Shown here: one piece after another, positions 1 to 7,918 of the stretch | Layout of the letters: each line of letters begins with the position of its first letter | Position numbering within the stretch: position 1 is the stretch's first letter | Assembly: GCA_964425135.1 (NCBI GenBank) | Contig: CAYRKW010000009.1 | Location: 7,684-71,683 of the forward strand | Direction of reading: 5' to 3' | Origin: CAYLLD01 sp964425135 | GTDB lineage: Bacteria > Pseudomonadota > Alphaproteobacteria > Rhodobacterales > Rhodobacteraceae | Length of the DNA stretch: 64,000 bases | The notes under the pieces: model-generated | The model's input: only the letters and a program-made list of their open reading frames with translations | Databases searched by the model: none | What the model was told of the DNA's origin: nothing | Translations under genes and position numbers: made by a program

Positions 1-750
1 CATGATGGACTGCACAGGTTGCGCACCCAAAAGCGCGTCAATCTCGTTCTGAAATTCCGGTGTAGAGCGTGGTGTGATCCGATCCACCATCGAGCACGGA
101 AACGTCACATAGTTTGCAACCCAAACGGCCAGAGCATCTTGTGAAGTATGCTCAAGATAGGCCGCAAGATTGGCCCGCAGCATCTTGCCGTTCTGCCGAA
201 TATTATCGCAACATAAGATCGTGATTGGCCCACCGCCCGCCTGCATCCGCTGCGACAACGCCGCGCTAAGATAGGCATAGACCGATTTACCCTCCTCGCC
301 CCGGATCTCCGCAGCAATCAAGGCATCCTGCGTATTCAACGCCCCATTAGGATCGGTATAATACCCGCTCTCTGTCACTGTGATCGTGACCATATGCACA
401 TCGTCAGACGTCAAAAGCGCCTCAGCCTGCGCCCGCTCTCTCGCCCAATCGACAAATCCCACATGGGAGCGCACCGACCGCAGCGCAACTTGACCATCTG
501 TCGCAATTGACTTCAGAACATACGGCGAGGCAGCATCGATATTCCGCGCAAATTGCGCGCTTTCCTCACCCCGCAAATTCACCGCCGCAATGCCCCAGCG
601 CAGATCGCCCGTCGCTTCCATATAATCATCGAGATAGACCGCCTGATGCGCACGATGGAACGCACCAAAGCCCAAGTGCACCACTCCCGTCGAACAGGCG
701 GCGCGATCATATCGGGTTTTGTAAACGTTTGGTTTGCTTTGGGAGTTCAT
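1..750 (-). CDS. mtlK: Mannitol 2-dehydrogenase family protein, 3' end cut by the window
   Basis: The frame is open from the ATG at 750 to base 1, giving the first 250 residues; the C-terminus lies outside the window. The N-terminal motif GFGAFHRAHQAVYLDD and the later FPCSMVDRITP are typical of the polyol-specific long-chain dehydrogenase (mannitol dehydrogenase/mannonate oxidoreductase) family, which oxidises mannitol to fructose or hexuronate-type polyols with NAD. The start overlaps the stop of the upstream AraC gene by one base (TAATG), so the two are translationally coupled. The position at the end of a sorbitol/mannitol ABC operon favours mannitol or arabitol oxidation over mannonate oxidation. 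Substrate cannot be settled from this fragment. Confidence 0.85.
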   Translation of the reverse strand, partial: MNSQSKPNVYKTRYDRAACSTGVVHLGFGAFHRAHQAVYLDDYMEATGDLRWGIAAVNLRGEESAQFARNIDAASPYVLKSIATDGQVALRSVRSHVGFVDWARERAQAEALLTSDDVHMVTITVTESGYYTDPNGALNTQDALIAAEIRGEEGKSVYAYLSAALSQRMQAGGGPITILCCDNIRQNGKMLRANLAAYLEHTSQDALAVWVANYVTFPCSMVDRITPRSTPEFQNEIDALLGAQPVQSIM

Positions 751-1640
751 TACGCGTCTTCCTTCACCGGCATCAGACCAGCCCGTGCCGTCGCCCGATA
801 GGCCGACGGGGTCATGTCTTTGAATTTGAGAAACTGCCGGTTAAAATTCGCAAGGTTTTGAAACCCGACCTGCGCACTGATCATCGTAACCGACTCGTCC
901 GTTGCATAAAGCTTGTTGCACGCCTGCCCGATGCGCACGCTGTTGACGAACTCCACAAAGCGATGCCCTGTGATCGCATGGAAATTGCGACTGAACGTTG
1001 GGGCGGTCATCGCGGCCAGCTCCGCCGCCATCTCCACCGACAACTCGCTCGCGTAGTTTGAGATGATGTAATCCACCACCCGCCCGATACGTGCATGTTT
1101 TGTGCCACCTTCAGGCTGACTGAGCTTGAGCACAGACAGAGACTTCTTCTCCACATGCTCGTTGAGGCGGACCAGAAAGCGGATAAACGCCAGAATACGC
1201 TCCGGCCCCTTATTGTCTCGGATCGCTTCCATATGACCGCGCGCGAATGTCGGGTTAAACCCTTCAAACTCGATACCCGATTGCGCAAGTTGCAACATAT
1301 TGCGCACTTCTGCAAATTCAGGGAAACCCTGCGCCAGTTTCTCTACACTGTCGTGGTTGAACTGAACCAACATATCGCGGATCGCCACCGGCTCGCGCAG
1401 ATCCTCATCCGTCACCCAATTGTGCGGCAGATTTGGACCGGTGAGATACAGCGTTCCCGGGCCAAAGTTCCCGATATAATCGCCGACAAACGCCTTACCG
1501 CGGGTGGCGGTAATCAGATGCAATTCATATTCTTCATGCGCGTGCCAACGACACAGATCTGTCGGCCAGCCATGCTCCAAATACCGAATCGACCGCATTG
1601 TGCGATCTACAATCTCGATCTCGGGTTGCATGATCGACAT
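750..1640 (-). CDS. AraC-family transcriptional regulator with N-terminal cupin-like domain
   Basis: 296 residues. The first half (with WHAHEEYELHLI) looks like the cupin-type ligand-binding arm of AraC proteins; the last ~100 residues carry two helix-turn-helix segments ending in the usual signature region (VGFQNLANFNRQFLKFKDMTPSAYR, cut here to its sense: second HTH plus P-S-A-Y-R end). The ATG at 1640 is chosen because a G-rich Shine-Dalgarno stretch lies just upstream at 1643-1651 and the preceding gene ends at 1651; a longer frame to 1682 overlaps that gene without need. It sits inside the polyol operon between the SDR and mtlK, so it probably senses the polyol and activates the operon. 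Confidence 0.85.
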   Translation of the reverse strand: MSIMQPEIEIVDRTMRSIRYLEHGWPTDLCRWHAHEEYELHLITATRGKAFVGDYIGNFGPGTLYLTGPNLPHNWVTDEDLREPVAIRDMLVQFNHDSVEKLAQGFPEFAEVRNMLQLAQSGIEFEGFNPTFARGHMEAIRDNKGPERILAFIRFLVRLNEHVEKKSLSVLKLSQPEGGTKHARIGRVVDYIISNYASELSVEMAAELAAMTAPTFSRNFHAITGHRFVEFVNSVRIGQACNKLYATDESVTMISAQVGFQNLANFNRQFLKFKDMTPSAYRATARAGLMPVKEDA

Positions 1641-1650
1641 CCGCCCCCCC

Positions 1651-2412
1651 CTATCGCAACACGTTGCCGCCATCGACACCAACGGTCTGTGCGGTCATGT
1701 AGCTGGATTGATCGGAGGCAAGGAATACGGCGGCGCGCGCCACATCGTCCGGGTGCCCCATGTGGCCTAATGGAACAGCCTTGCCCACCTCGCGCTTCTT
1801 CTGCCCGATCTCTTTGCCCTCAAACTTTGCAAAGAGCGCATCCACGTCCTTCCACATCGGTGTATCAATCACGCCCGGGCTGATCGCATTAACGCGAATT
1901 TTGTGAGGTGCGAGCGCCAAAGCCGCCGATTGCGTATAGCTGATCACCGCCGCCTTTGTCGCACAATAATGCGCCACAAGCGCCTCGCCGCGATGCCCGG
2001 CCTGTGATGCCAGATTTATGATCGAACCGGGTCTCTCTTCGTTCACCATGGATTTGGCGGAACCCTGCATGACCGCATAAAACGCCCGTACATTCACGCC
2101 AAACAAGCGATCATACTGCGCCAAATCCGCATCAAGCACCGAGCCCATGTCAAAGATCGCAGCGTTGTTGAATAGAACGTCCGGCTTGATCTCCGCGATC
2201 CAGTCAGTGCAACCCGATAAGCCATCCTCATCAAGCAGATCAAACTTTCTGTAATCCGCGGGCCCGTCAAAGTTGTCCGCAATATCCGTGGCATACACCG
2301 TCGCGCCCAGCGCAACAAAATGGGCAACCGTGCTGGACCCGATCCCGCCAACAGCACCCGTGACAAGGCAGGTCTTGCCTGCCAAATCCGTAGGAGCAGC
2401 CTCCAATGTCAT
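1651..2412 (-). CDS. smoS: SDR-family sorbitol (glucitol) dehydrogenase-like protein
   Basis: 253 residues of classical short-chain dehydrogenase. TGAVGGIG at the N-terminus binds NAD(P), NNAA follows strand 4, and the catalytic set is S in NLASQ plus YCATK. The stretch SQAGHRGEALVAHYCATKAA is very like the sorbitol dehydrogenase SmoS of Rhodobacter sphaeroides as I recall it. The ATG at 2412 overlaps the stop of the permease gene by four bases (ATGA), which fixes the start; upstream in-frame codons lie within the permease. Probable reaction: D-glucitol or related polyol to ketose with NAD. Galactitol or other hexitols remain possible. Confidence 0.85.
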   Translation of the reverse strand: MTLEAAPTDLAGKTCLVTGAVGGIGSSTVAHFVALGATVYATDIADNFDGPADYRKFDLLDEDGLSGCTDWIAEIKPDVLFNNAAIFDMGSVLDADLAQYDRLFGVNVRAFYAVMQGSAKSMVNEERPGSIINLASQAGHRGEALVAHYCATKAAVISYTQSAALALAPHKIRVNAISPGVIDTPMWKDVDALFAKFEGKEIGQKKREVGKAVPLGHMGHPDDVARAAVFLASDQSSYMTAQTVGVDGGNVLR

Positions 2413-3245
2413 TTGACCGCCCCGAACGTCAGGCCCTGCACAAGCTGCTTTTGACAGAACCAGCCCAGCACAATGATCGGTCCAACCGCTGCAGTCGACA
2501 CCGCCGACAGCCGCCCGAAGAAGAGCCCTTCCGGCGCGCGGTTGCCCTCGATGAGTTTCGACAGTGTCGCCGCCTCTGTGGTTGTCAGACGCACCGTCCA
2601 ATAGGCCTCATTCCAGCAGAAGATGAAGCACAGCAGCGCCGTGGACGCGACACCGCCCCAAGCCAGCGGGATGAGAATGTCTTTGATCTCTCCCCAGGTA
2701 TCCACACCGTCCATCTTACCCGCCTCAATGATCTCCTTGGGGATCTCTTTGAAGTAGGTGAACAGCATCCAGATGACGATGGGCAGGTTGATCAGGCACA
2801 ACACCAGGATCACCAGAAAATGCGTATCATAGATATTGAGGAAGTTCTTCGTGAGGAACGTCATCGGATAAAGAACTGCCGCCGCGGGCAGCATCTTTGT
2901 CGAGAGCATCCACAACAGCACATCTTTGGTATGTCGGCTCGGGTTGAACGCCATCGCGTAGGCCGCAGGCACACCGACAGCCAGCGCAAAGAGCGTGGCA
3001 AAAACCGAGGTGATCACCGAATTGATCGCAAAGCGCCAATAGTCATAGTTTTCGGTCATATTCGTGTAATTCTCCAACGTAGGCGTGAAGAAAAACAAAA
3101 ACTCTGGCTTGACCGCATCTGCATCGGTTTTGAAGCTGGTGAAAACCATCCAGAAGATCGGAAAGAAGAAGATGATCGCCACAACCCAGGCAAGGATTGG
3201 CCAAAAGGTGCGGCTGAATTTTGTTGATTGAGATACGATTGCCAT
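2409..3245 (-). CDS. smoG: Carbohydrate ABC transporter permease, MalG type
   Basis: 278 residues with six predicted membrane segments, the first at about 17-38. The EAA loop is at EIIEAGKMDGVDTWGEIKDILIPL (the E-A-x-x-D-G core is intact), which docks on the ATPase. It is the inner-membrane partner of the MalF-type permease that ends 13 bases upstream, and its stop overlaps the SDR start. By order (binding protein, MalF-type, MalG-type, SDR, mtlK) it corresponds to SmoG of the sorbitol/mannitol importer. No ATPase gene is found between it and mtlK. Confidence 0.88.
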   Translation of the reverse strand: MAIVSQSTKFSRTFWPILAWVVAIIFFFPIFWMVFTSFKTDADAVKPEFLFFFTPTLENYTNMTENYDYWRFAINSVITSVFATLFALAVGVPAAYAMAFNPSRHTKDVLLWMLSTKMLPAAAVLYPMTFLTKNFLNIYDTHFLVILVLCLINLPIVIWMLFTYFKEIPKEIIEAGKMDGVDTWGEIKDILIPLAWGGVASTALLCFIFCWNEAYWTVRLTTTEAATLSKLIEGNRAPEGLFFGRLSAVSTAAVGPIIVLGWFCQKQLVQGLTFGAVK

Positions 3246-3258
3246 GTGATCTACTCCC

Positions 3259-4197
3259 TCAATCCATCAGGCTCTTGCCAACCAGGCGCAACAGAAATAT
3301 CGCCACGATATTGGCCAGAATGACCGCAAAAATACCCGTCGCACTCGCAGCCCCAATATTGTTCGATGTGAACTCGCCAATCAGATACGGCAGGTTCTTG
3401 TTGCCATTGCCGCGGCTTACAATCTCGATCTCCGCATAGAGCGACAGATGGAAAATCGCCTGGATCATCACCACGATGGAGATAGGGCGCGCCAGATGCG
3501 GTATGGTCAGATTGATGAACCGAGACCAAGCGCTCGCGCCATCTAAGACAGCCGCTTCCTTCTGCTGCTCGTCTTCTGACTGCAACGACGTCATGAAAAT
3601 CAACACCGCAAACGGCGTCCACTGCCATGTGACCATCATGATAACCGCGTAAGGCGTGGTTTGCGTCGCTCGGAACGAGATGGGCTCAAACTCCGGCCAT
3701 AGCGAGAAGAACCCGCCGAGAATCGGGACGTTTCGCAGCCCGTCCACAACCGAGTTGATCCCGCCCACCGCCAGACCATTGAGACCCAGCACCGGATCAA
3801 GGATCATGTTGATCCACAACACTGCATTCACCGCAGGCATCACAAAGAATGGCGAGATCAGCAAAACCCGCACAATCCCGCGCCCAGGAAAGGCCCGGTT
3901 GACCAAAACCGCAATAGCCAGCCCCAAAATGACTGTGAGCACCAGAATGCTGCACACAATCAACAGGCTGTTCTGGATCGCAAACCAGAAGTCCTTGTTG
4001 TTCAGAACGTATTCGTAGTTCCCAAACCCGCGCCAGTTGTCAAAACTCGGCGTCGTCCATTCGGGCCGTCTGAGATTGTTCAGAACATATCGAATAAATG
4101 AGAAGAAAAGCGTCAGACCCAGAGGAACCAACATCCAGACCAGAAGAAGCAGAACGGCCGGTGCCTGAAGAAGACGGGGAAGCGTTCGTTTGGACAT
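3259..4197 (-). CDS. smoF: Carbohydrate ABC transporter permease, MalF type
   Basis: 312 residues. A hydrophobic start (LLQAPAVLLLLVWMLVPLG) is followed by five further membrane segments and the EAA loop (KEAAVLDGASAWSRFINLTIP). The loop between the second and third segments is enlarged, with a stretch around residues 125-175. It lies 180 bases downstream of the binding-protein gene, separated by a hairpin at 4327-4351, and 13 bases upstream of smoG. Role: one half of the membrane channel for hexitols. Family is certain; substrate is inferred from the operon. Confidence 0.88.
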   Translation of the reverse strand: MSKRTLPRLLQAPAVLLLLVWMLVPLGLTLFFSFIRYVLNNLRRPEWTTPSFDNWRGFGNYEYVLNNKDFWFAIQNSLLIVCSILVLTVILGLAIAVLVNRAFPGRGIVRVLLISPFFVMPAVNAVLWINMILDPVLGLNGLAVGGINSVVDGLRNVPILGGFFSLWPEFEPISFRATQTTPYAVIMMVTWQWTPFAVLIFMTSLQSEDEQQKEAAVLDGASAWSRFINLTIPHLARPISIVVMIQAIFHLSLYAEIEIVSRGNGNKNLPYLIGEFTSNNIGAASATGIFAVILANIVAIFLLRLVGKSLMD

Positions 4198-4326
4198 GGC
4201 TCAAGACCCTTGCAAAGCTGACGTTTCGCGAAGTGCAGTGTTCATCTTTAATTACAAACCAACCCAATCTGATGCGTGCCGGCGGGTCACGCCGCGCCTT
4301 ACGGACTTCAGATCGTGTGGAGGATA

Positions 4327-4351
4327 GGTCCGGCGAAACTGCCGCCGGACC
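4327..4351 (-). promoter_or_regulatory. Intercistronic hairpin after smoE
   Basis: A perfect 9-bp inverted repeat (GGTCCGGCG at 4327-4335, its complement at 4343-4351) with a 7-base loop starts 26 bases after the smoE stop. No T-tract follows on the minus strand, so I read it as an mRNA 3'-end stabiliser or partial terminator that keeps binding-protein mRNA more abundant than permease mRNA, as known for malE. Three other sugar-binding-protein genes here have the same arrangement. Confidence 0.6.
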
Positions 4352-4376
4352 AAAGTGCTTGTGCTCAGCGCGCGGC

Positions 4377-5660
4377 TTAGTAGTAGCCAGCTTCGCGCAT
4401 GATCGCATCCGCAGCAGCTTGCGAAGCAGCCAGAGCGTCTTCAACAGACTTGGCGCCTGAAAGTGCCGCAGCCATTTCCTGAGCAACCGCAGAGCCGACC
4501 TCTGGGAATTCAGGGATCGCAGCAAACTGAACACCAACATATGGCTTCAGTTCTGTTGCAGCGGGTGCCGCGCTTTCGATCGCTGCCATTTCAGCTGCTG
4601 CAAAACCAGCGGCCTCTTTGAACTCAGGGATCATGTATGTGGACGCACGCTGACCAGTTGGAACGGAGCCCCAACCGAACTCTGGGTGATTACCCACGGC
4701 TTGCACATATTCTTTGGACGTTGCCCACTCGATGAATGCCTGAGCGGCATCAGCGTTTGGCGAACCTGCTGGAATAGCAAATGCCCAAGCCCAGAGCCAG
4801 TTAGCACCAACTGGGTTACCAGAGTTTGGCGACTGAGCGTATGCAACACCGTCGACTTCAAGGAAAGACGCAGCGATTGTCGCATCGATCCAGAGGCCAC
4901 ATTTGCCTTCGTTGTAAAGCGCAAGGATTTCGTTGAACGAGTTACCTTCGGAACCTGGAGGGCCGTAGTTGCCCAAGAGATCAACGTAGAAGTTGATAGC
5001 AGCGTTCCACTCTGGTGTGTCCAGAGCAGGCTTCATGTCAGCGTCGAACCATGCACCACCGAAGGAGTTAACCATCGTTGTGATGAACGCCATGTTGTCG
5101 CCCCAGCCGGGCTTACCACGAAGACATGCGCCATAAACGCCGTTGTCTGGGTCGTGTACAGCAGCAGCCGCCGCCTTAACATTGTCCCAGCTGTCGTTGT
5201 CCGCGATGGCAACGCCAGCAGCGTCCATCAGGTCTTTGCGGTACATAACCATGGAGCTTTCGCCGTAGAACGGCGCAGCATAGAGCGTACCTTCGTGGCT
5301 CAGACCAGCACGCATGGCTGGAAGAATGTCGTCCACGTCGTAGTCAGCGCTGAAGTTCAGCGGCTCGATCCAGCCTGCTGCACCCCAGATTGGCGCTTCC
5401 TGCATACCGATGTTGATGACGTCGTACTGCCCACCACCTGTTGCAGTGTCGGACGTAACCTGCTCACGCAAAACGCCTTCTTCCAGCGAAACCCAATTCA
5501 GATTCACGCCAGTTTCGGCAGTGTAGGCTTCCGCCACTTTTTGCATGTTGATCATGTGACCGTTGTTCACGATCGCAATCGTCAGATCCTGCGCGGACGC
5601 AGTTGTGGCAAAGGCAACGCCAAGCGTCAGGCCCAGAGCCGAATTAAGAAGAGATTTCAT
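4377..5660 (-). CDS. smoE: Sorbitol/mannitol ABC transporter substrate-binding protein
   Basis: 427 residues, family 1 extracellular solute-binding protein. A signal peptide spans residues 1-23 (MKSLLNSALGL to ATTASA, cleavage before QDLTI). The body contains the typical binding-protein core (QYDVINIGMQEAPIWG and a late GANWLWAWAFAIP). The ATG at 5660 follows a clean GGAGG at 5666-5670; the frame continues upstream to 5750 but without signal-peptide character. First gene of the polyol operon, so its promoter lies in 5661-5890. By size, order and sequence it matches SmoE; whether sorbitol, mannitol or both bind cannot be seen. Confidence 0.87.
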   Translation of the reverse strand: MKSLLNSALGLTLGVAFATTASAQDLTIAIVNNGHMINMQKVAEAYTAETGVNLNWVSLEEGVLREQVTSDTATGGGQYDVINIGMQEAPIWGAAGWIEPLNFSADYDVDDILPAMRAGLSHEGTLYAAPFYGESSMVMYRKDLMDAAGVAIADNDSWDNVKAAAAAVHDPDNGVYGACLRGKPGWGDNMAFITTMVNSFGGAWFDADMKPALDTPEWNAAINFYVDLLGNYGPPGSEGNSFNEILALYNEGKCGLWIDATIAASFLEVDGVAYAQSPNSGNPVGANWLWAWAFAIPAGSPNADAAQAFIEWATSKEYVQAVGNHPEFGWGSVPTGQRASTYMIPEFKEAAGFAAAEMAAIESAAPAATELKPYVGVQFAAIPEFPEVGSAVAQEMAAALSGAKSVEDALAASQAAADAIMREAGYY

Positions 5661-5752
5661 GTTTTCCTCCCTGAAATCACGGTTGAATTTGCAACACGTA
5701 TCAAATGAATAGCATGAGCACACCCGCAACGGCCAATACATTTTGTGCAAAG

Positions 5753-5772
5753 TTACATACCAAATTTACATA
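5753..5772. promoter_or_regulatory. Direct repeat TTACATA-N6-TTACATA upstream of smoE
   Basis: The 230-base region 5661-5890 holds no gene. It contains two TTACATA heptamers at 5753-5759 and 5766-5772, 13 bases apart in start, in an A/T-rich stretch 93-107 bases upstream of smoE. Direct half-sites of this sort are how AraC activators usually bind, and an AraC gene is in the operon. No clear -35/-10 pair was found. A candidate only. Confidence 0.3.
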
Positions 5773-5890
5773 TTTTATGCGTAAACCGGCATTTTCTGCG
5801 AAACTTAAGCCCAGACCTTATACGATTCCCACAAAAGGCGCTCGCAAGGTGTTCAACCCGTACCAGCTCGCCCGCAAGCCCTATGCAGGT

Positions 5891-6571
5891 TTATTCAAAA
5901 TAGGACGCATGGGTGCGGTGAATGTCACCAATCGTGCCGTCTAGCCGCGACAAATGCGTGCGGATGGTCTGCGCCACTCCGGTTTCATCCCCATCCGCCA
6001 GCTGCGCGATCAACGTCGCATGGTCCTCGATCAGCTGTCGCATCCCGTCCTGCGCTGTCAGACTAAGCACGCATAGCCGATCCACGCGCGCTTTGTTCTG
6101 TGCGATGATCTCAAAGGCGAACTCCGCATCGGCGGCGCGGCTAAGCAATCGGTGAAACTCATAATCCAACGTATGAAAGCGATCTACATCCGCCGCTTCA
6201 AAGGTCGCTCTTTGCTGCTCCAGATTTGAACGAAGCTCCGGTTCGACGCTGCCATCCCATTTCTGTGCGGCTTGCCGCAGAACTTCCATCTCCACACTCA
6301 ACCGCACAAATCGCGCCGTCTCGATTGATTGGAGCGAGAACTTTTTGACCAGCGTCGCTTTTTGCGGCCTGATCAGCAATAGATCGATATTGCCCAAACG
6401 TGAAAACGCATCCCGCACCGGCTGACGCGAAATATTGAACTTGGCCGCGATTTCCGCCTCTGAGATTTTAGCGCCCGGCAACAACTCCAGCGACCCTATC
6501 TTCTCGTAAAGATAGTCAAAGACCACATCAGCACTTGTGCGACGCTCCTTGATCTCGATCGATCGCTCCAT
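5891..6571 (-). CDS. GntR-family (FadR/FCD) transcriptional regulator, probable alginate-locus repressor
   Basis: 226 residues. N-terminal winged helix: a first helix at VFDYLYEKI, then ISEAEIAAKFNISRQPVRDA, the standard GntR recognition segment. The C-terminal half is an all-helical FCD ligand domain, with the D/H residues (YEFHRLL, then DHATLI and RTHLSRL) that bind a metal and an acidic ligand in this family. The ATG at 6571 is preceded by AAAGGAG at 6581-6587; an in-frame start at 6661 lacks such a site. It is divergent from the alginate ABC operon and shares a 240-base promoter region containing a palindrome, so it most likely represses that operon and responds to a uronate such as KDG or DEH (inference). 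Confidence 0.85.
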   Translation of the reverse strand: MERSIEIKERRTSADVVFDYLYEKIGSLELLPGAKISEAEIAAKFNISRQPVRDAFSRLGNIDLLLIRPQKATLVKKFSLQSIETARFVRLSVEMEVLRQAAQKWDGSVEPELRSNLEQQRATFEAADVDRFHTLDYEFHRLLSRAADAEFAFEIIAQNKARVDRLCVLSLTAQDGMRQLIEDHATLIAQLADGDETGVAQTIRTHLSRLDGTIGDIHRTHASYFE

Positions 6572-6688
6572 CTGCCGCCACTCCTTTGTCGCGCCGTTCC
6601 ATAGGTCCAAATCGCCAATTATTCCATAGCGCCGCGCCCAAATAGAGGTAGGCTTTGGCAATAGTATTTTTCGTTTGCCGATTCGTGA

Positions 6689-6701
6689 ATACTAGTATAC
6701 C
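6689..6701. promoter_or_regulatory. Palindrome ATACTAGTAT, candidate GntR operator
   Basis: Within the 240-base divergent region 6572-6811 a perfect 10-bp palindrome occupies 6689-6698 and runs on into TATACC. FCD-type GntR regulators often recognise GTATAC-like palindromes. A possible -35 (TTGCCG, 6675-6680) and -10 (TATACC, 6696-6701) for the algS operon would be 15 bases apart and overlapped by the palindrome, which would suit repression. Spacing is short, so the promoter is tentative. Confidence 0.4.
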
Positions 6702-6811
6702 AGTTTTGAGGTGGAAGCAGAAACCTCGCCGCCCCGACCGCTCCAATCACTCAATTGCGGTTAGAAACAGAGCGAGGCTGCATCCAGATCAACTCGCGTT
6801 TGGGAGGACGC

Positions 6812-7918
6812 ATGAGCGGCGTAAAACTCGAAAACATCGTAAAGAAATACGGTGAACTCCAGGTCGTCCACGGGATAGATTTGGACGTGCAAGAAAAAGA
6901 GTTTGTCGTGCTCGTCGGCCCGTCAGGGTGCGGAAAATCAACCACATTGCGCATGATCGCCGGTCTTGAGGAAATCACCGAAGGCAGTCTGAAGATCGAC
7001 AATCGCGTGATGAACAGGGTTGCCCCGAAAGATCGCGATGTGGCGATGGTTTTTCAAAACTACGCGCTATACCCACATCTCAATGTCGCCGACAACATCG
7101 CCTTTGGTCTGCGCATCCGCCGTGAGAGCAAGGAAAATATCGAGATTGCGATCAAAGAGGTGGGCAGCATCCTTGGCCTGACCGAATATCTCGAACGTCG
7201 CCCCGCCGATCTATCGGGCGGTCAGCGCCAGCGCGTTGCGATGGGCCGCGCCATCGTGCGCAACCCCAAGGTATTCCTCTTTGACGAGCCGCTCTCCAAC
7301 CTCGACGCCAAACTGCGCACCCAGATGCGGGCGGAACTCAAGCGCCTGCACAATCGCCTCGGCGCGACCTCCATCTATGTCACCCACGATCAGGTCGAAG
7401 CGATGACCCTCGCAGACCGCGTGGTCGTCATGCACGATGGCCGGATTGAGCAGGTCGGCACTCCAATGGACCTCTTTCTCAATCCGGCCAATACCTTCGT
7501 CGCCAGTTTCATCGGCGCCCCGCCTATGAATATGATCAATGCAAAGCTGGAGAAAAACGGCAGCGGTAACATCGCACATTTCTTCGGTCAGCAACTCCCC
7601 CTCGCCCCGCTGACCGACCCTTCCGCAACAGACGGCAAAGACATCATCGTCGGCATCCGCCCCGAGTACACCGATGTCGTCACCTCAGCCGAACAGACAC
7701 AAGTCACACTCGACCTCGATCTTGTCGAAACCCTCGGCTCCGAAGCCCTCTTGCACACAACGCTCGGCGGTGAGCCTTTCGTGATTAAGGCCGAAACCCT
7801 CGGTAACGCATCGCATCTCAACCAGATGACTGGCTTTACAATCGCGCCAGATATGATCCGTGTCTTTGACGCCAAAACCGGCAAGGCGCTGGAAGGTCAG
7901 GACAGAGCAGTGTCATGA
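6812..7918 (+). CDS. algS: ABC transporter ATPase of the MalK/UgpC type, alginate importer
   Basis: 368 residues. Walker A GPSGCGKST (about residue 38), Q-loop VFQNYALYP, signature LSGGQRQRVAMGRA, Walker B VFLFDEPLSNLDA and H-loop THDQVEA are all present, followed by a C-terminal TOBE/OB regulatory domain. The ATG at 6812 follows GGGAGG at 6802-6807; the frame also opens at 6755 but without a ribosome site. Its stop overlaps the next permease start (ATGA). First gene of an operon whose binding protein is AlgQ-like, so it energises alginate-oligomer import. Because the polyol operon has no ATPase in view, it could also serve that system. Confidence 0.87.
   Translation: MSGVKLENIVKKYGELQVVHGIDLDVQEKEFVVLVGPSGCGKSTTLRMIAGLEEITEGSLKIDNRVMNRVAPKDRDVAMVFQNYALYPHLNVADNIAFGLRIRRESKENIEIAIKEVGSILGLTEYLERRPADLSGGQRQRVAMGRAIVRNPKVFLFDEPLSNLDAKLRTQMRAELKRLHNRLGATSIYVTHDQVEAMTLADRVVVMHDGRIEQVGTPMDLFLNPANTFVASFIGAPPMNMINAKLEKNGSGNIAHFFGQQLPLAPLTDPSATDGKDIIVGIRPEYTDVVTSAEQTQVTLDLDLVETLGSEALLHTTLGGEPFVIKAETLGNASHLNQMTGFTIAPDMIRVFDAKTGKALEGQDRAVS

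Noticed and set aside
4686..5708. 340-codon plus-strand frame across smoE
   Set aside because: smoE has signal peptide, ribosome site and operon context; the opposite frame has none.
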